Assembly (NCBI GenBank): GCA_963817025.1
Contig: CAWFML010000001.1
Span: 434,001-498,000 of the forward strand
Direction of reading: 5' to 3'
Source: JACMLC01 sp963817025
GTDB lineage: Bacteria > Acidobacteriota > Blastocatellia > Pyrinomonadales > Pyrinomonadaceae
DNA length: 64,000 nt
The position numbers and the translations under genes are program-made. Positions within the stretch are counted from its first letter, which is position 1, and each line of letters begins with the position of its first letter. The notes under the pieces were generated by a model. It saw only the letters and a list, made by a program, of their open reading frames with translations, was not told where the DNA came from and did not search any database. Shown here piece by piece: positions 38,299 to 46,905 of this stretch.

Positions 38299-38310
38299 TT
38301 CAAAGAATTA

Positions 38311-38420
38311 GCCACAGTAGAATTGCGGAATGCGGATTTCGGATTGCGGACTAAAAAAGACCTGTTTTTCTAATCCGCAATCCGAAATCCGCATTCCGCA
38401 ATCGAATGCCCTCTGTGGCT
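38311..38420. repeat. Family B element inside a family C palindrome
   Basis: Outer arms GCCACAG (38311) and CTCTGTGGC (38411-38419) are family C. Between them lies a complete family B hairpin, 38322-38402, ATTGCGGAATGCGGATTTCG... with its near-perfect reverse complement. The C element is split by B, a direct sign of insertion. Confidence 0.85.
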
Positions 38421-38437
38421 AAAATTAGTTTCAAACT

Positions 38438-39550
38438 ATGCCGAGCGTCATCGCAGCAGTTATCCCTGAGCCGCACTCGAAGGTCGAGCTGCGCGAGATT
38501 CCAGAGCCTGAGTTGGAGCAAAATTCGGCCCTGCTTGAGGTCGAATTAAGCGAGGTCTGCGGGACGGATTTGTATTTGCAGCAGGGCCGTCTCGAAGGCG
38601 TGCCGTATCCTTTGATTCCGGGCCACGTCTCGGTCGGACGGCTCTCTAAAATTCGCGGGCGCATCTCTGACATCGAAGGCGTGAACTTCAGCGAAGGCGA
38701 CCTCGTCACCTTTCTTGACGTGCATCAGACCTGCAACGATTGCTGGTATTGTCTGGTCGCCAAGACGACCACGCGCTGCCCGCGACGAAAAGTTTACGGC
38801 ATCACGTACGGCCTTGAGGATGGTTTATGCGGCGGTTGGGCCGAGAAGATTTATCTCAAGCCGGGCACGAAATGCATTCGCCTCGCGGACACGAGTCCGG
38901 CGAGATTCATGGCCGGAGGCTGCGCGTTGCCGACCTCGCTCCATGCCGTTGAGCGCGCGGAAATTTCCATCGGAGATACTGTGCTCGTTTTGGGCAGCGG
39001 CCCGGTAGGGCTTTCCTGCGTCATCTTCGCTTTGATGCGCGGGGCGCAGCAAGTCCTCTGCATCGGCGCGCCCGAAAATCGCTTAGCGGCGGCGCGGCGT
39101 GTCGGCGCGGCGGCGACTCTCAATATCGAGACGCATTCCGAAGAGGCGCGTGCAGAGTGGGTTCTGGCCCGGACGTGTGGGCGCGGCGCGGATATTACGA
39201 TTGAGGCGACGGGTGCGCCCGCAGCAGTAGGACAGGCCATGCGCTATACGCGCGACGCGGGCCGCGCAGTCATCGTCGGGCAGTATACGAATCACGGCGA
39301 TGTGGCCTTTAATCCGCATCTGGACTTGAACAGAAAACACCTGGAAGTGCGCGGCTGCTGGGGATCGGACTTCTCGCATTTTTATCGCGGAGCGCAGGTA
39401 ATGGCAGACCCTTTGCGCTCGCAGCCGTGGTCGCTGCTGGAACTCAGCCGCTACAATCTTAGTCAAGCCAACGAAGCTCTCGAAGACATTGCGTCGGGAA
39501 AAGTTGTCAAAGCATTAATCATACCGCAAGGGAAAGGGGCCGGGGATTAG
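38438..39550 (+). CDS. Zinc-binding MDR-family dehydrogenase
   Basis: A 370-residue alcohol-dehydrogenase-type enzyme. Catalytic zinc ligands lie in SEVCGTDLY and the IPGHVSVG region. Structural zinc cysteines are in TCNDCWYCLVAKTTTRC. The cofactor loop is VLVLGSGPVGLSC near residue 185, followed by IEATGAPAAVGQAM. Substrate is unknown. The C-terminal residues PQGKGAGD come from the left arm of the family E repeat, so the native end may have been altered. Confidence 0.88.
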   Translation: MPSVIAAVIPEPHSKVELREIPEPELEQNSALLEVELSEVCGTDLYLQQGRLEGVPYPLIPGHVSVGRLSKIRGRISDIEGVNFSEGDLVTFLDVHQTCNDCWYCLVAKTTTRCPRRKVYGITYGLEDGLCGGWAEKIYLKPGTKCIRLADTSPARFMAGGCALPTSLHAVERAEISIGDTVLVLGSGPVGLSCVIFALMRGAQQVLCIGAPENRLAAARRVGAAATLNIETHSEEARAEWVLARTCGRGADITIEATGAPAAVGQAMRYTRDAGRAVIVGQYTNHGDVAFNPHLDLNRKHLEVRGCWGSDFSHFYRGAQVMADPLRSQPWSLLELSRYNLSQANEALEDIASGKVVKALIIPQGKGAGD

Positions 39551-39634
39551 GGGACGGGGGTCGGAAAAGCAGTTATGTTTTCACTATCCCGTCCCCTGTC
39601 CCCCAATCCCCGGCCCCTAATCCCCGGCCCCTTT
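39531..39634. repeat. Family E G-rich palindrome overlapping two gene ends
   Basis: GGGAAAGGGGCCGGGGATTA on the left; the right side has AATCCCCGGCCCCTAATCCC and CGGCCCCTTTAC. Both the dehydrogenase stop (39550) and the S41 peptidase stop (39617) lie in the arms. Because the arms are reverse complements, both proteins end in KGAGD. Confidence 0.9.
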
Positions 39635-41977
39635 ACTGACTACCGCAATCGCCTTTTCCAACTGTTCATCCTTGCCTTCAGCAATGCCGCGTATGGTGCG
39701 CGAGACGGGCACGGTGGGCCGGATGCCTACGCCGTGATGCTGCGAGCCGTCGTGTTTGAGGACTTTCATTCCCGTCCACAAGAAGTCATAGCCGCCCGGC
39801 AGTGTGAATGGATTGGTGTTGCCGTTTGTGCCTGCCGTCGTTTCTCCGACGATGCTGGCGAGCTTATACGCCTCTATGATTCCCATGAAGGATTCCGCGT
39901 AGCTGATAGCGCGCCCGTCCGTGATGAACGCGATCTTGGCTTTTAAGCGCGGCGCAACCGGTTCCAGATACCAGCGGCTCTTCTCATCGTATGTGATTGG
40001 CCCTTTCTGGTCGGGCTGCGTGATGATCGGAACCAACCAGCGCACGGACTCGATGGGCTTGTCCGTCAGGTGAGGAAAAATAACGTCGTCCGTGACTGAA
40101 GAAGGGTAGCCGCGCAAGTCGAAAATGATGCCGGTGGCTTTCTCAAGCTTCGGCAGAACAGCCTTGAAATCTTCATTCTTGATGCGGTCAAGGTCAAGAT
40201 AAAAAATGCCGGGCTTAATCTCGCTGACTTTCTCCGGGCGCGTCTCATGCAAACTCAAAGATGCTGCATCGCGCCGCACGACTACTGTGCGCGGGCTGCC
40301 CGTGCGCGGCTGCACGTCGAGCTTGACCTCGGAATCTATCGCGCCCAGCCTGAGTTTTTGCAAAGCCGTATAGCGTTGCCACTGAGGCGTCGCGCTTGAG
40401 ATAAGAGCTTCCGTGTCGGCCAGAGTCCGCGCGACATTCTTGCCGTCAATCCTGAGGACGACATCGCCCGGCTGCAAACCGTTTGCGCCCTGCGGGCCAA
40501 TCTGCGTAATGACGAGTTTGTTTTCAACCCAGCCGAAGAGAAACGGCGTCGCATGGGCCAGAGCATCACTCGCATGAGAGACCATGCCGTGCCCGTCATG
40601 CAGCGCGGCCACCATGCGCCGCAGGGTATCAAGAAAAGCTTTCTCATCCGCAACAAGGGCAGCAGCCATGAGCGAGTCTTTGAGAGCGAGCGGCCAATCG
40701 GTCTTGACGACATCGAAGTATGGATAAAAGTGCTGAAAGATATTCCACGCGAGCGCGACATCCGCTATGCGCGTCGCTCTATCGTTGCCGGAATATCTGA
40801 CCAACGGCGCAGCAGCGGCAGAACTTTTAGGCGAAGAGGCAGCGCGCGGCAGCGTGCCACTCGCATCGGCGTAGAGCGCGAGCGGCAACAGACACGAGAC
40901 GCCTCCACCCAAATCGGCCATGAAAGGCTTTTGCGGGTCTGGAAAATTTTCCGGGACTTTGCCAGCGGGCGCATCCGCGCTCGCGCGCTCGGTTTTGTAA
41001 GGAGTGTAGTGGCTCGTAGTCTTCTGCCCGAACCCCACGTGGCGATACGAGACTATTTTGAGAGCAGGCTCGCTTGCTTGCGGCAGCGGATTGATTGCAG
41101 GCGTCTTGCCGCCTGTGGGAAAGACGCGCAAGGTCGGCGCGAGCGGGCTAAAAAATGTTTGGAGCCGTTGCGCCAGTTCGGTTGCGTCTCTGGCGTCTTC
41201 GACGTAGCGCACGCCTTCCACAGCTACAGCGTTCCAGTCAGCCGCCCCCGCTTCATCGCTTGGATGAAAATGGCGCACATATCCTAAGAGGCGCGCGTAG
41301 GCGGTCAGATTTACCAGGCCGGTTTTCGTCAGAGGTCGCGCAGGCTCTGCCAGCACGACAACCTTGCCCAAATCCTCTACAGAGACATCATCAATCCACG
41401 CTTTGCCCTTGCCGAACATCATCATCCCAATATTTAAGGTCGCCGCGTCGTTCTCTATATCGCGGACGATTTCGTAATACTGCCACTCGCCGGAAGTGAT
41501 CGGGTGCTCGCCCAAACAATCTTTAAAGAAGTCCGTCTGTTTTCCGTTGCGATCCCCGCAGAGCCACAACTTCGCATTCGTCGTCGGCTCTGCGCCTTCA
41601 AGGCGCACGGCGGCACGAAAGCGCACGCGATGCCCGCGATAGGGCGTACCGTCAGTGGACTGCGTCAGATTGCCGAATCCACTTCCATTAGACTTTGCAT
41701 CCGGCACACTGCGCAGGAGAGCCGCGCGTTTTCCAGACTTCGGGTTCTCCTCACTGATTTCGGCTGTGTGGCTTGTGATAGCAGGCGGCGCAAACCAGCC
41801 TTCAGGAACCTGACCGACGATTCCCTGCTCGAAATCCAGATTGACCAGAGCGGGCTGCATAGTCCCTGAGCGAACCGGGCTGGATTGAGGCTGGACAAAG
41901 CAACTCAAAACAGATAAGGCGCAAAGTAGGACGAGGTAGAAACAGCGTGCGTAAAAAGTCATGAGCGCATGAAACAT
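39617..41977 (-). CDS. Exported S41-family (C-terminal processing) peptidase
   Basis: A 786-residue precursor. Signal sequence FYLVLLCALSVLSCFVQ with a possible but weak lipobox. Residues about 35-210: a carbohydrate-binding-like beta domain (FEQGIVGQVPEGWF ... GKAWIDDVSVEDL). A helical middle precedes a PDZ-like unit (IGPQGANGLQPGDVVLRIDGKNV, about 510). S41 core: IIFDLRGYPS and DGRAISYAESFMGIIE with the nucleophile Ser, then VGETTAGTNGNTN. ATG 41977 follows GAGGTG; a GTG three codons earlier is possible. The protein's last residues are encoded by family E. Confidence 0.85.
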   Translation of the reverse strand: MFHALMTFYARCFYLVLLCALSVLSCFVQPQSSPVRSGTMQPALVNLDFEQGIVGQVPEGWFAPPAITSHTAEISEENPKSGKRAALLRSVPDAKSNGSGFGNLTQSTDGTPYRGHRVRFRAAVRLEGAEPTTNAKLWLCGDRNGKQTDFFKDCLGEHPITSGEWQYYEIVRDIENDAATLNIGMMMFGKGKAWIDDVSVEDLGKVVVLAEPARPLTKTGLVNLTAYARLLGYVRHFHPSDEAGAADWNAVAVEGVRYVEDARDATELAQRLQTFFSPLAPTLRVFPTGGKTPAINPLPQASEPALKIVSYRHVGFGQKTTSHYTPYKTERASADAPAGKVPENFPDPQKPFMADLGGGVSCLLPLALYADASGTLPRAASSPKSSAAAAPLVRYSGNDRATRIADVALAWNIFQHFYPYFDVVKTDWPLALKDSLMAAALVADEKAFLDTLRRMVAALHDGHGMVSHASDALAHATPFLFGWVENKLVITQIGPQGANGLQPGDVVLRIDGKNVARTLADTEALISSATPQWQRYTALQKLRLGAIDSEVKLDVQPRTGSPRTVVVRRDAASLSLHETRPEKVSEIKPGIFYLDLDRIKNEDFKAVLPKLEKATGIIFDLRGYPSSVTDDVIFPHLTDKPIESVRWLVPIITQPDQKGPITYDEKSRWYLEPVAPRLKAKIAFITDGRAISYAESFMGIIEAYKLASIVGETTAGTNGNTNPFTLPGGYDFLWTGMKVLKHDGSQHHGVGIRPTVPVSRTIRGIAEGKDEQLEKAIAVVSKGAGD

Positions 41978-42130
41978 TGACGACACCTCGATTCTCTACA
42001 GGGTTGTGAGTATAGTTTTGTTGAGCGAGATGAGTTTGCGACTTCCCCGCCGAATTTCGTGTGCGATGAATATCTTACGATGAATGTTTTTGAAAGCAAA
42101 CAATTTTTGGCGATGGCTTAGTTCATATTC

Positions 42131-42234
42131 GCCACAGAGACGCCGCAGACGCAGAGGAAGGCAAAAGCTAAAAGTCGGAAAAGCATCCTCTTCATCTTCA
42201 CTTTTACCTTTTTCCTTCCTCTGCGTCTCTGCGA
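42131..42234. repeat. Family C-like palindrome with family D words inside
   Basis: GCCACAGAGACGCCGCAGAC / TCTGCGTCTCTGCGATG outer arms, with AAAGCTAAAAGTCGG and CACTTTTACCTTTTTCC inside. It lies in the 319-base gap between the S41 gene and the FKBP gene; the rest of that gap shows nothing recognisable. Confidence 0.75.
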
Positions 42235-42296
42235 TGAACTCAACCTGTGATAGATTTACATAAACACATTATCATCAAAATTCAAGGAGTAGAGAG

Positions 42297-43133
42297 ATGC
42301 TTAAAATCAAAAGCCTGTTGATGTTCGCCTTCGTCATCTTAGCCGCCACAGCCCTGAGCACAGACGCGTCCGGCCAGACCAAAAGACGCAGAGCCGCCAC
42401 GCGGACGGCAAACGCCACTGCTTCGACCCCCGCCGCGCGGACAACTCCATCCGGCCTTATATATATGATTACTCAGCCCGGCAGCGGCAGGCAGCCGAAA
42501 GCAGGCGAGATAGTAATTGTGCATTACACAGGCACGCTGACCAACGGCGTCAAGTTCGATAGCTCGCGCGATAGAGGCGAGCCGCTCGCTTTTAAGCTCG
42601 GAGTCGGGCAGGTCATCAAAGGCTGGGATGAAGGTTTTGCACGGATGCGTATGGGCGACCGCGGGATTCTCATCATCCCGCCGCAACTCGGCTATGGAAA
42701 GAGAGGCGCGGGCAATGCCATCCCGCCCGATGCGACGCTGATCTTCATCATCGAACTGGTGGACATCAAGTCAACCTCGCTGGCCGAAGTCCTCTCAAAG
42801 ACTCTCACGGACAAAGGCACACAGGCCATGCTCGCACAGTATCGTGAGCTGAAGAACGCGGGCGGGCAGGATATGTACACCAGCGAATCCGACCTCAACG
42901 GCTGGGGCTACAGGCTGATGTCGAAGAAAAAGCTGGCGGAAGCGATAGAGGTCTTCAAGCTCAACGTGGAAGCCTATCCCCGCTCCGCCAATTCTTACGA
43001 CAGCCTCGCAGAAGCCTACCGTTCTTATGGCAACAAAGAACAAGCTATCGAAAATTACCGGAAAGCGCTTGAGCTTGACCCTGAGATGGAGAGCGCCAGA
43101 AATGCCTTGAAAGAGATGATGTTGGGCAAATAG
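42297..43133 (+). CDS. FKBP-type peptidyl-prolyl isomerase with C-terminal TPR
   Basis: A 278-residue exported protein. Signal peptide to about residue 27, then a basic Ala/Thr linker. The FKBP domain (about 50-160) has VIVHYTGTLTNGVKFDSSRDRGEPLAFKLG, VIKGWDEGFARMRMGDRGILIIP and YGKRGAGNAIPPDATLIF, with the aromatic pocket residues present. Two TPR motifs follow (WGYRLMSKKKLAEAIEVFKLNVEAYP; AYRSYGNKEQAIENYRKALELDP). It folds proline bonds of envelope proteins, with TPR as client or partner site. AAGGAG precedes ATG. Confidence 0.92.
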   Translation: MLKIKSLLMFAFVILAATALSTDASGQTKRRRAATRTANATASTPAARTTPSGLIYMITQPGSGRQPKAGEIVIVHYTGTLTNGVKFDSSRDRGEPLAFKLGVGQVIKGWDEGFARMRMGDRGILIIPPQLGYGKRGAGNAIPPDATLIFIIELVDIKSTSLAEVLSKTLTDKGTQAMLAQYRELKNAGGQDMYTSESDLNGWGYRLMSKKKLAEAIEVFKLNVEAYPRSANSYDSLAEAYRSYGNKEQAIENYRKALELDPEMESARNALKEMMLGK

Positions 43134-43193
43134 GCTTTTTTGAAGTCAACTGAAACAACAGGCTCAGTTTCAGATGTAGCAAAGAAAAAGACA

Positions 43194-43297
43194 GTTTCCC
43201 GCAAAGGCGCTGGTGACGCAAAGAAAAGCACGCAAAGTGTCAGTGACATTCAATCCTTTGCGGTCTTCCTTTGCGTCACCAGCGCCTTTGCGGGAGA
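43194..43297. repeat. Family A palindromic repeat, copy 14
   Basis: GTTTCCCGCAAAGGCGCTGG and CACCAGCGCCTTTGCGGGAG arms, with a GGTGACGCAAAG / CTTTGCGTCACC paired change of one base, meaning both arms mutated together or were copied from each other. Confidence 0.9.
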
Positions 43298-43636
43298 ATC
43301 CTACTCTGTTCCTCACTCAATTCACGATGACGACTCGTCAACTTCAAATCGACCCACCACTTGAAATCGTTGACACTTGCAAGAGCGCGGATTTAGACTG
43401 TTGTTACTTTAATAGCGGAATTGAATCGGCCTTCTTGATGAAGAATTGACGCGGAGCATTCTCCGACCCCTCTGCCAGTAAGTTGCGCTGTGTCCTTCAC
43501 TGAAGTTTCCACTCAGATTGTTCTGTAACTCCCCCGGTTGCAGCAATATTTCCCGCATGTTGCAGATGACCGGATGAGTCGTCTGCTAACCAATTTGAGC
43601 TGACTCCGCACAGGCGACTTTCAAGGACAAGCAGCA
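43298..43636. other. Intergenic region upstream of the sensor kinase
   Basis: 339 bases without a supported gene. Short open frames lack ribosome-binding sites. Poly-C/CCCCCGG and CAACTTCAAATCGACCC/CCACTTGAAATC partial symmetry are seen; no clear promoter. Confidence 0.4.
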
Positions 43637-44926
43637 ATGCGAGAGGTAGCAGAAACAAAGCCGGTTGATTTCGGCGACCTTGAAAAATTTCTTTTCGAGA
43701 AGATAGAGCCTTCCTCTGTCGAGGAGGCGGAAGAAATTCTTGAAGCGTTGGCGAGCGTCTTCACCTCCGGCGATTCCGACGCTTTGCTGGCCGCTGCCTT
43801 ACAGAACACCCAAGCAGGCACGACGACGACGAGGCTCATTGCCGGAGAGATGCCGGATACAGAGGCTCGTTATCATATTCTCGTCGAACAAATTCCGGCG
43901 GTCGTCTTTATGGCTTTCCTGAACAAAGGCGTGGGCGAGGCTTACGTCAGCCCGCACATCGAAAACACGCTCGGCTTCACACGTGAAGAATGGCTGAACA
44001 ATCCCATACGCTGGTACCAGCAGATTCACCCGGATGACAAGGGACGCTGGTGCACAGAGGCCGCGCAGTTGTTTCTGTTCGGGAAAGATTTGCGTTCCGT
44101 TTACCGCGTCATCGCGCGCGATGGGCATGTGGTGTGGTTCCACTGCGAGGCAAAGGTGGTGCAGGACGCGAGCGGTCGTCCGTGGTTTCTGCATGGAGTC
44201 GGATTCGACATCACGGAACTCAAGCAGGCTGAAGAGGCGCTCAAGCACAGAGGCGAAGAACTCCGCGCGCTGACCGCGAATCTGCTCTCCATACAGGACG
44301 AGGAGCGTCGGCGGATCGCGCGCGAGTTGCACGACGGCACGGCGCAGAATCTGGCCGCGCTGGCGATGAATCTCTCGCTGTTGATGGATTCTCCGGCTGC
44401 CGCTTTAGAGCCGCCATCGCGCCGCATCCTCTCTGAAAGTCTGGCTCTGGCGCAGCAGTGTGTGGCAGAGGTTCGTAATCTCTCTTATCTGCTGCATCCT
44501 CCCTTGCTTGATGATCTGGGCCTCGCTTCCGCCTTGAAATCCTACGTCGAAGGCTTCAGCCACCGGACGCGCATCCGCGTCACGTTGTATGTGCCGCCCA
44601 ACTTCGGACGCCTTGCGCCGGAATTGGAGACGGCGCTCTTTCGCATCACGCAGGAGGGCCTGGCAAACATCCATCGTCATTCGGGCAGCCCGCGAGCAGA
44701 TATTCGGATTCAGCTTTCAGCGACGGAAGTGATGCTGGAATTGGAGGATGAAGGCTCTGGAAAGATTCCTGTGGAAGGCGGGAGAAACGGTCACGGGGCG
44801 CGATTCGGAGTCGGCATTCCCGGCATGCGCGAACGCGCGCAGCAACTCGGCGGGCGCATGGAAATCAGTTCCAGCAGCGCAGGCACGAGACTCTTAGTCA
44901 CGCTTCCGCTCAGGAGCAACAGATGA
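43637..44926 (+). CDS. PAS-domain sensor histidine kinase (HisKA_3, NarX/LiaS class)
   Basis: A 429-residue soluble kinase. N-terminal helical part (1-75), then a PAS/PAC unit (about 78-205: RYHILVEQIPAVVFMAFL ... WFLHGVGFDITELKQAEEAL). Dimerisation/phosphoacceptor helix with RRIARELHDGTAQNL, His232. Catalytic domain with ALFRITQEGLANIHRHS (N-box) and FGVGIPGMRERAQQLGG (G-box). There is no transmembrane segment, so the signal is cytoplasmic. It overlaps the response regulator by four bases. Placed just before the hydrogenase genes, it probably controls them. Confidence 0.9.
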   Translation: MREVAETKPVDFGDLEKFLFEKIEPSSVEEAEEILEALASVFTSGDSDALLAAALQNTQAGTTTTRLIAGEMPDTEARYHILVEQIPAVVFMAFLNKGVGEAYVSPHIENTLGFTREEWLNNPIRWYQQIHPDDKGRWCTEAAQLFLFGKDLRSVYRVIARDGHVVWFHCEAKVVQDASGRPWFLHGVGFDITELKQAEEALKHRGEELRALTANLLSIQDEERRRIARELHDGTAQNLAALAMNLSLLMDSPAAALEPPSRRILSESLALAQQCVAEVRNLSYLLHPPLLDDLGLASALKSYVEGFSHRTRIRVTLYVPPNFGRLAPELETALFRITQEGLANIHRHSGSPRADIRIQLSATEVMLELEDEGSGKIPVEGGRNGHGARFGVGIPGMRERAQQLGGRMEISSSSAGTRLLVTLPLRSNR

Positions 44927-45579
44927 ATCCCGTGCGTATCCTGATTGCAGACGATCATGAAGTCGTGCGGCGCGGCTTGCGGACGCTGCTTGAGACGCAA
45001 CCCAACTGGGAAATCGTCGGTGAAGCCATCACCGGACGACAGGCCATCGAAGAGGTCAAGCGGCTCGCGCCCGATCTGGTGATTATGGACATCACCATGC
45101 CGGAGATGAACGGTCTTGAGGCCACACGCCAGCTCCACAAGATTGCGCCGGACACGCAGGTCTTGATTCTCTCCATACACGAAAATGAGCAGTTGGTGCA
45201 TGAAGTTTTGGAAGCAGGAGCGCGCGGCTATGTCTTGAAATCCGATGCGGGCCGCGACCTCATCGCAGCCGTCGAGAGCCTTTGCCAGCACAAGCTTTTT
45301 TTCACCCCGAAGGTATCGGAGATGGTCTTGGAAGGTTATCTCAAAGGCGGGAATCTGGCGGAAAACTACAAGTCACCGGCAAACCGTCTGACCGCGCGCG
45401 AGCGAGAAATCGTCCAGCTTTTGGGAGAAGGACAGACCAACAAAGAGATTGCAGACAGCCTTAATATCAGCGTCAAAACCGTCGAGACGCACCGGAGCCA
45501 TATCATGGAAAAGCTTAATCTGCACTCGTTTGGCGACCTGATACGCTATGCCGTCCGCAATCAACTGATGCAGCCTTGA
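44923..45579 (+). CDS. NarL/FixJ-family response regulator
   Basis: A 218-residue regulator. Receiver domain 1-120 with the phosphoacceptor Asp56 (LVIMDITMPEMNG), acidic DDHE at the start and Lys in GYVLKSDAG. The LuxR-type helix-turn-helix at the C-terminus is LTAREREIVQLLGEGQTNKEIADSLNISVKTVETHRSHIMEKL. ATGA overlap with the kinase gives translational coupling. The next gene on the strand is hhyS, 237 bases on, a likely target. Confidence 0.93.
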   Translation: MNPVRILIADDHEVVRRGLRTLLETQPNWEIVGEAITGRQAIEEVKRLAPDLVIMDITMPEMNGLEATRQLHKIAPDTQVLILSIHENEQLVHEVLEAGARGYVLKSDAGRDLIAAVESLCQHKLFFTPKVSEMVLEGYLKGGNLAENYKSPANRLTAREREIVQLLGEGQTNKEIADSLNISVKTVETHRSHIMEKLNLHSFGDLIRYAVRNQLMQP

Positions 45580-45637
45580 TGGATGTAGCTTTAACTTTCT
45601 CAGGTATTTCCCTATGTCGTCTACGGGATTCTCTGTA

Positions 45638-45666
45638 TTGACTTAATCTCAGGCGTTTCTGACAAT
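45638..45666 (+). promoter_or_regulatory. Candidate hydrogenase operon promoter
   Basis: TTGACT (45638-45643), 17-base spacer, GACAAT (45661-45666). Transcription would start near 45673, leaving a leader of about 144 bases before hhyS. The -10 box matches four of six consensus bases. No regulator site is identified with confidence. Confidence 0.35.
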
Positions 45667-45816
45667 GGCTGGTCAAATCCTCGTCATCAAATGGTAAGCA
45701 CCAAGCTCGAATTTTCATGACGCGCGGCTCAGAATTTGTGTGCCGGGAATAGTCTCCCGTCGCACCGGCACCGGAATCTTTTAAGTCTGTACTCTCGATT
45801 GAAAGGAGAGAGAACA

Positions 45817-46905
45817 ATGGCGGCAGAAACTGCTCCATACGGGCGGATAACTCAACATGCTCCGGCGGTCAAAGACATACACATCGTCTGGATTACAGCC
45901 GGTCTCGGATGCGACGGCGATACCGTTTCGATTACGGCGGCGACCCAGCCAAGCATCGAAGATGTGGTGATGGGCGCGATACCGGGGCTTCCCAAAGTTC
46001 ACTTGCACAATCCGGTGCTCGCCTATGAGGTCGGCGACGACTTTATGAAGTACTGGTATCAGGCCGAGCAGGGTTTGATAGACCCCTTCGTCCTGGTGGT
46101 CGAGGGTTCGATTCCCAATGAGAACTTGAGCGGCGAGGGCTACTGGGCCGCGCTCGGCAACGACCCGATGACGGGTCAACCGATTCCGACGACGGAGTGG
46201 ATCGACCGCCTTGCTCCGAAGGCTCTGGCGGTGGTCGCCATCGGAACCTGCGCGACCTATGGAGGCATTCACGCGATGGCCGGCAACCCGACGGGCTGCA
46301 TGGGTCTCGCTGATTATCTCGGCTGGGATTGGAAATCGCACGCGGGGATTCCGATTGTCAATGTCCCCGGATGTCCTGTGCAGCCGGACAATTTCATGGA
46401 GACGGTGCTGTACCTGCTCTATCTGGCGGCGGGACTTGCGCCGATGATTCCGCTTGATGAGGCGGGGCGTCCGACATGGCTCTTTGGCAAGACGGTGCAT
46501 GAAGGATGCGACCGTGGCAGTTATTACGAACAGGGCGACTTTGCCACGGAATACGGCTCTCCCAAGTGCATTGTGAAGCTGGGGTGCTGGGGGCCTGTGG
46601 TCAACTGCAACGTGCCGAAACGCGGCTGGATGGCAGGCATCGGCGGGTGTCCGAACGTCGGCGGCATCTGTATCGGCTGCACGATGCCGGGTTTTCCAGA
46701 CAAGTTTATGCCGTTTATGGACGAACCGCCGGGCGCGAAGATTTCTTCTTCGGCCATTAGCATCTACGGCGCGGCCATACGCGCTCTGCGCAACATGACG
46801 CAAAGCACGCTCAACAAAGAACCGAAGTGGCGACACAATCGTCCTGAACTGACCACGGGCTACCAGCCGCAACCTCAATTACAGCCAAAGGAGCGACAGT
46901 CATGA
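45817..46905 (+). CDS. hhyS: Group 1h [NiFe] hydrogenase small subunit
   Basis: A 362-residue Fe-S electron-transfer subunit of the high-affinity, O2-tolerant H2-scavenging type. ITAGLGCDGD has Cys32 and Asp35 where most small subunits have CxxC. With Cys145 (GTCATYGG) and Cys186 (VPGCPVQPDNF) this gives the 3Cys-1Asp proximal cluster known for actinobacterial-type enzymes. The medial and distal ligands lie in HEGCDRGSYYEQGDF, KLGCWGPVVNCN and GGCPNVGGICIGCTMPGFPDKF. There is no twin-arginine leader, unlike most membrane-bound uptake hydrogenases. GAAAGGAG precedes ATG 45817. It overlaps hhyL by four bases. Confidence 0.95.
   Translation: MAAETAPYGRITQHAPAVKDIHIVWITAGLGCDGDTVSITAATQPSIEDVVMGAIPGLPKVHLHNPVLAYEVGDDFMKYWYQAEQGLIDPFVLVVEGSIPNENLSGEGYWAALGNDPMTGQPIPTTEWIDRLAPKALAVVAIGTCATYGGIHAMAGNPTGCMGLADYLGWDWKSHAGIPIVNVPGCPVQPDNFMETVLYLLYLAAGLAPMIPLDEAGRPTWLFGKTVHEGCDRGSYYEQGDFATEYGSPKCIVKLGCWGPVVNCNVPKRGWMAGIGGCPNVGGICIGCTMPGFPDKFMPFMDEPPGAKISSSAISIYGAAIRALRNMTQSTLNKEPKWRHNRPELTTGYQPQPQLQPKERQS

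Noticed and set aside
38322..38402. Target-site duplication (GAAT) flanking the family B element
   Set aside because: The short match shifts depending on where the element is taken to end, and other copies show no duplication.
45781..46878. Long antisense open frame opposite hhyS
   Set aside because: No ribosome-binding site or domain; hhyS on the plus strand is unmistakable.
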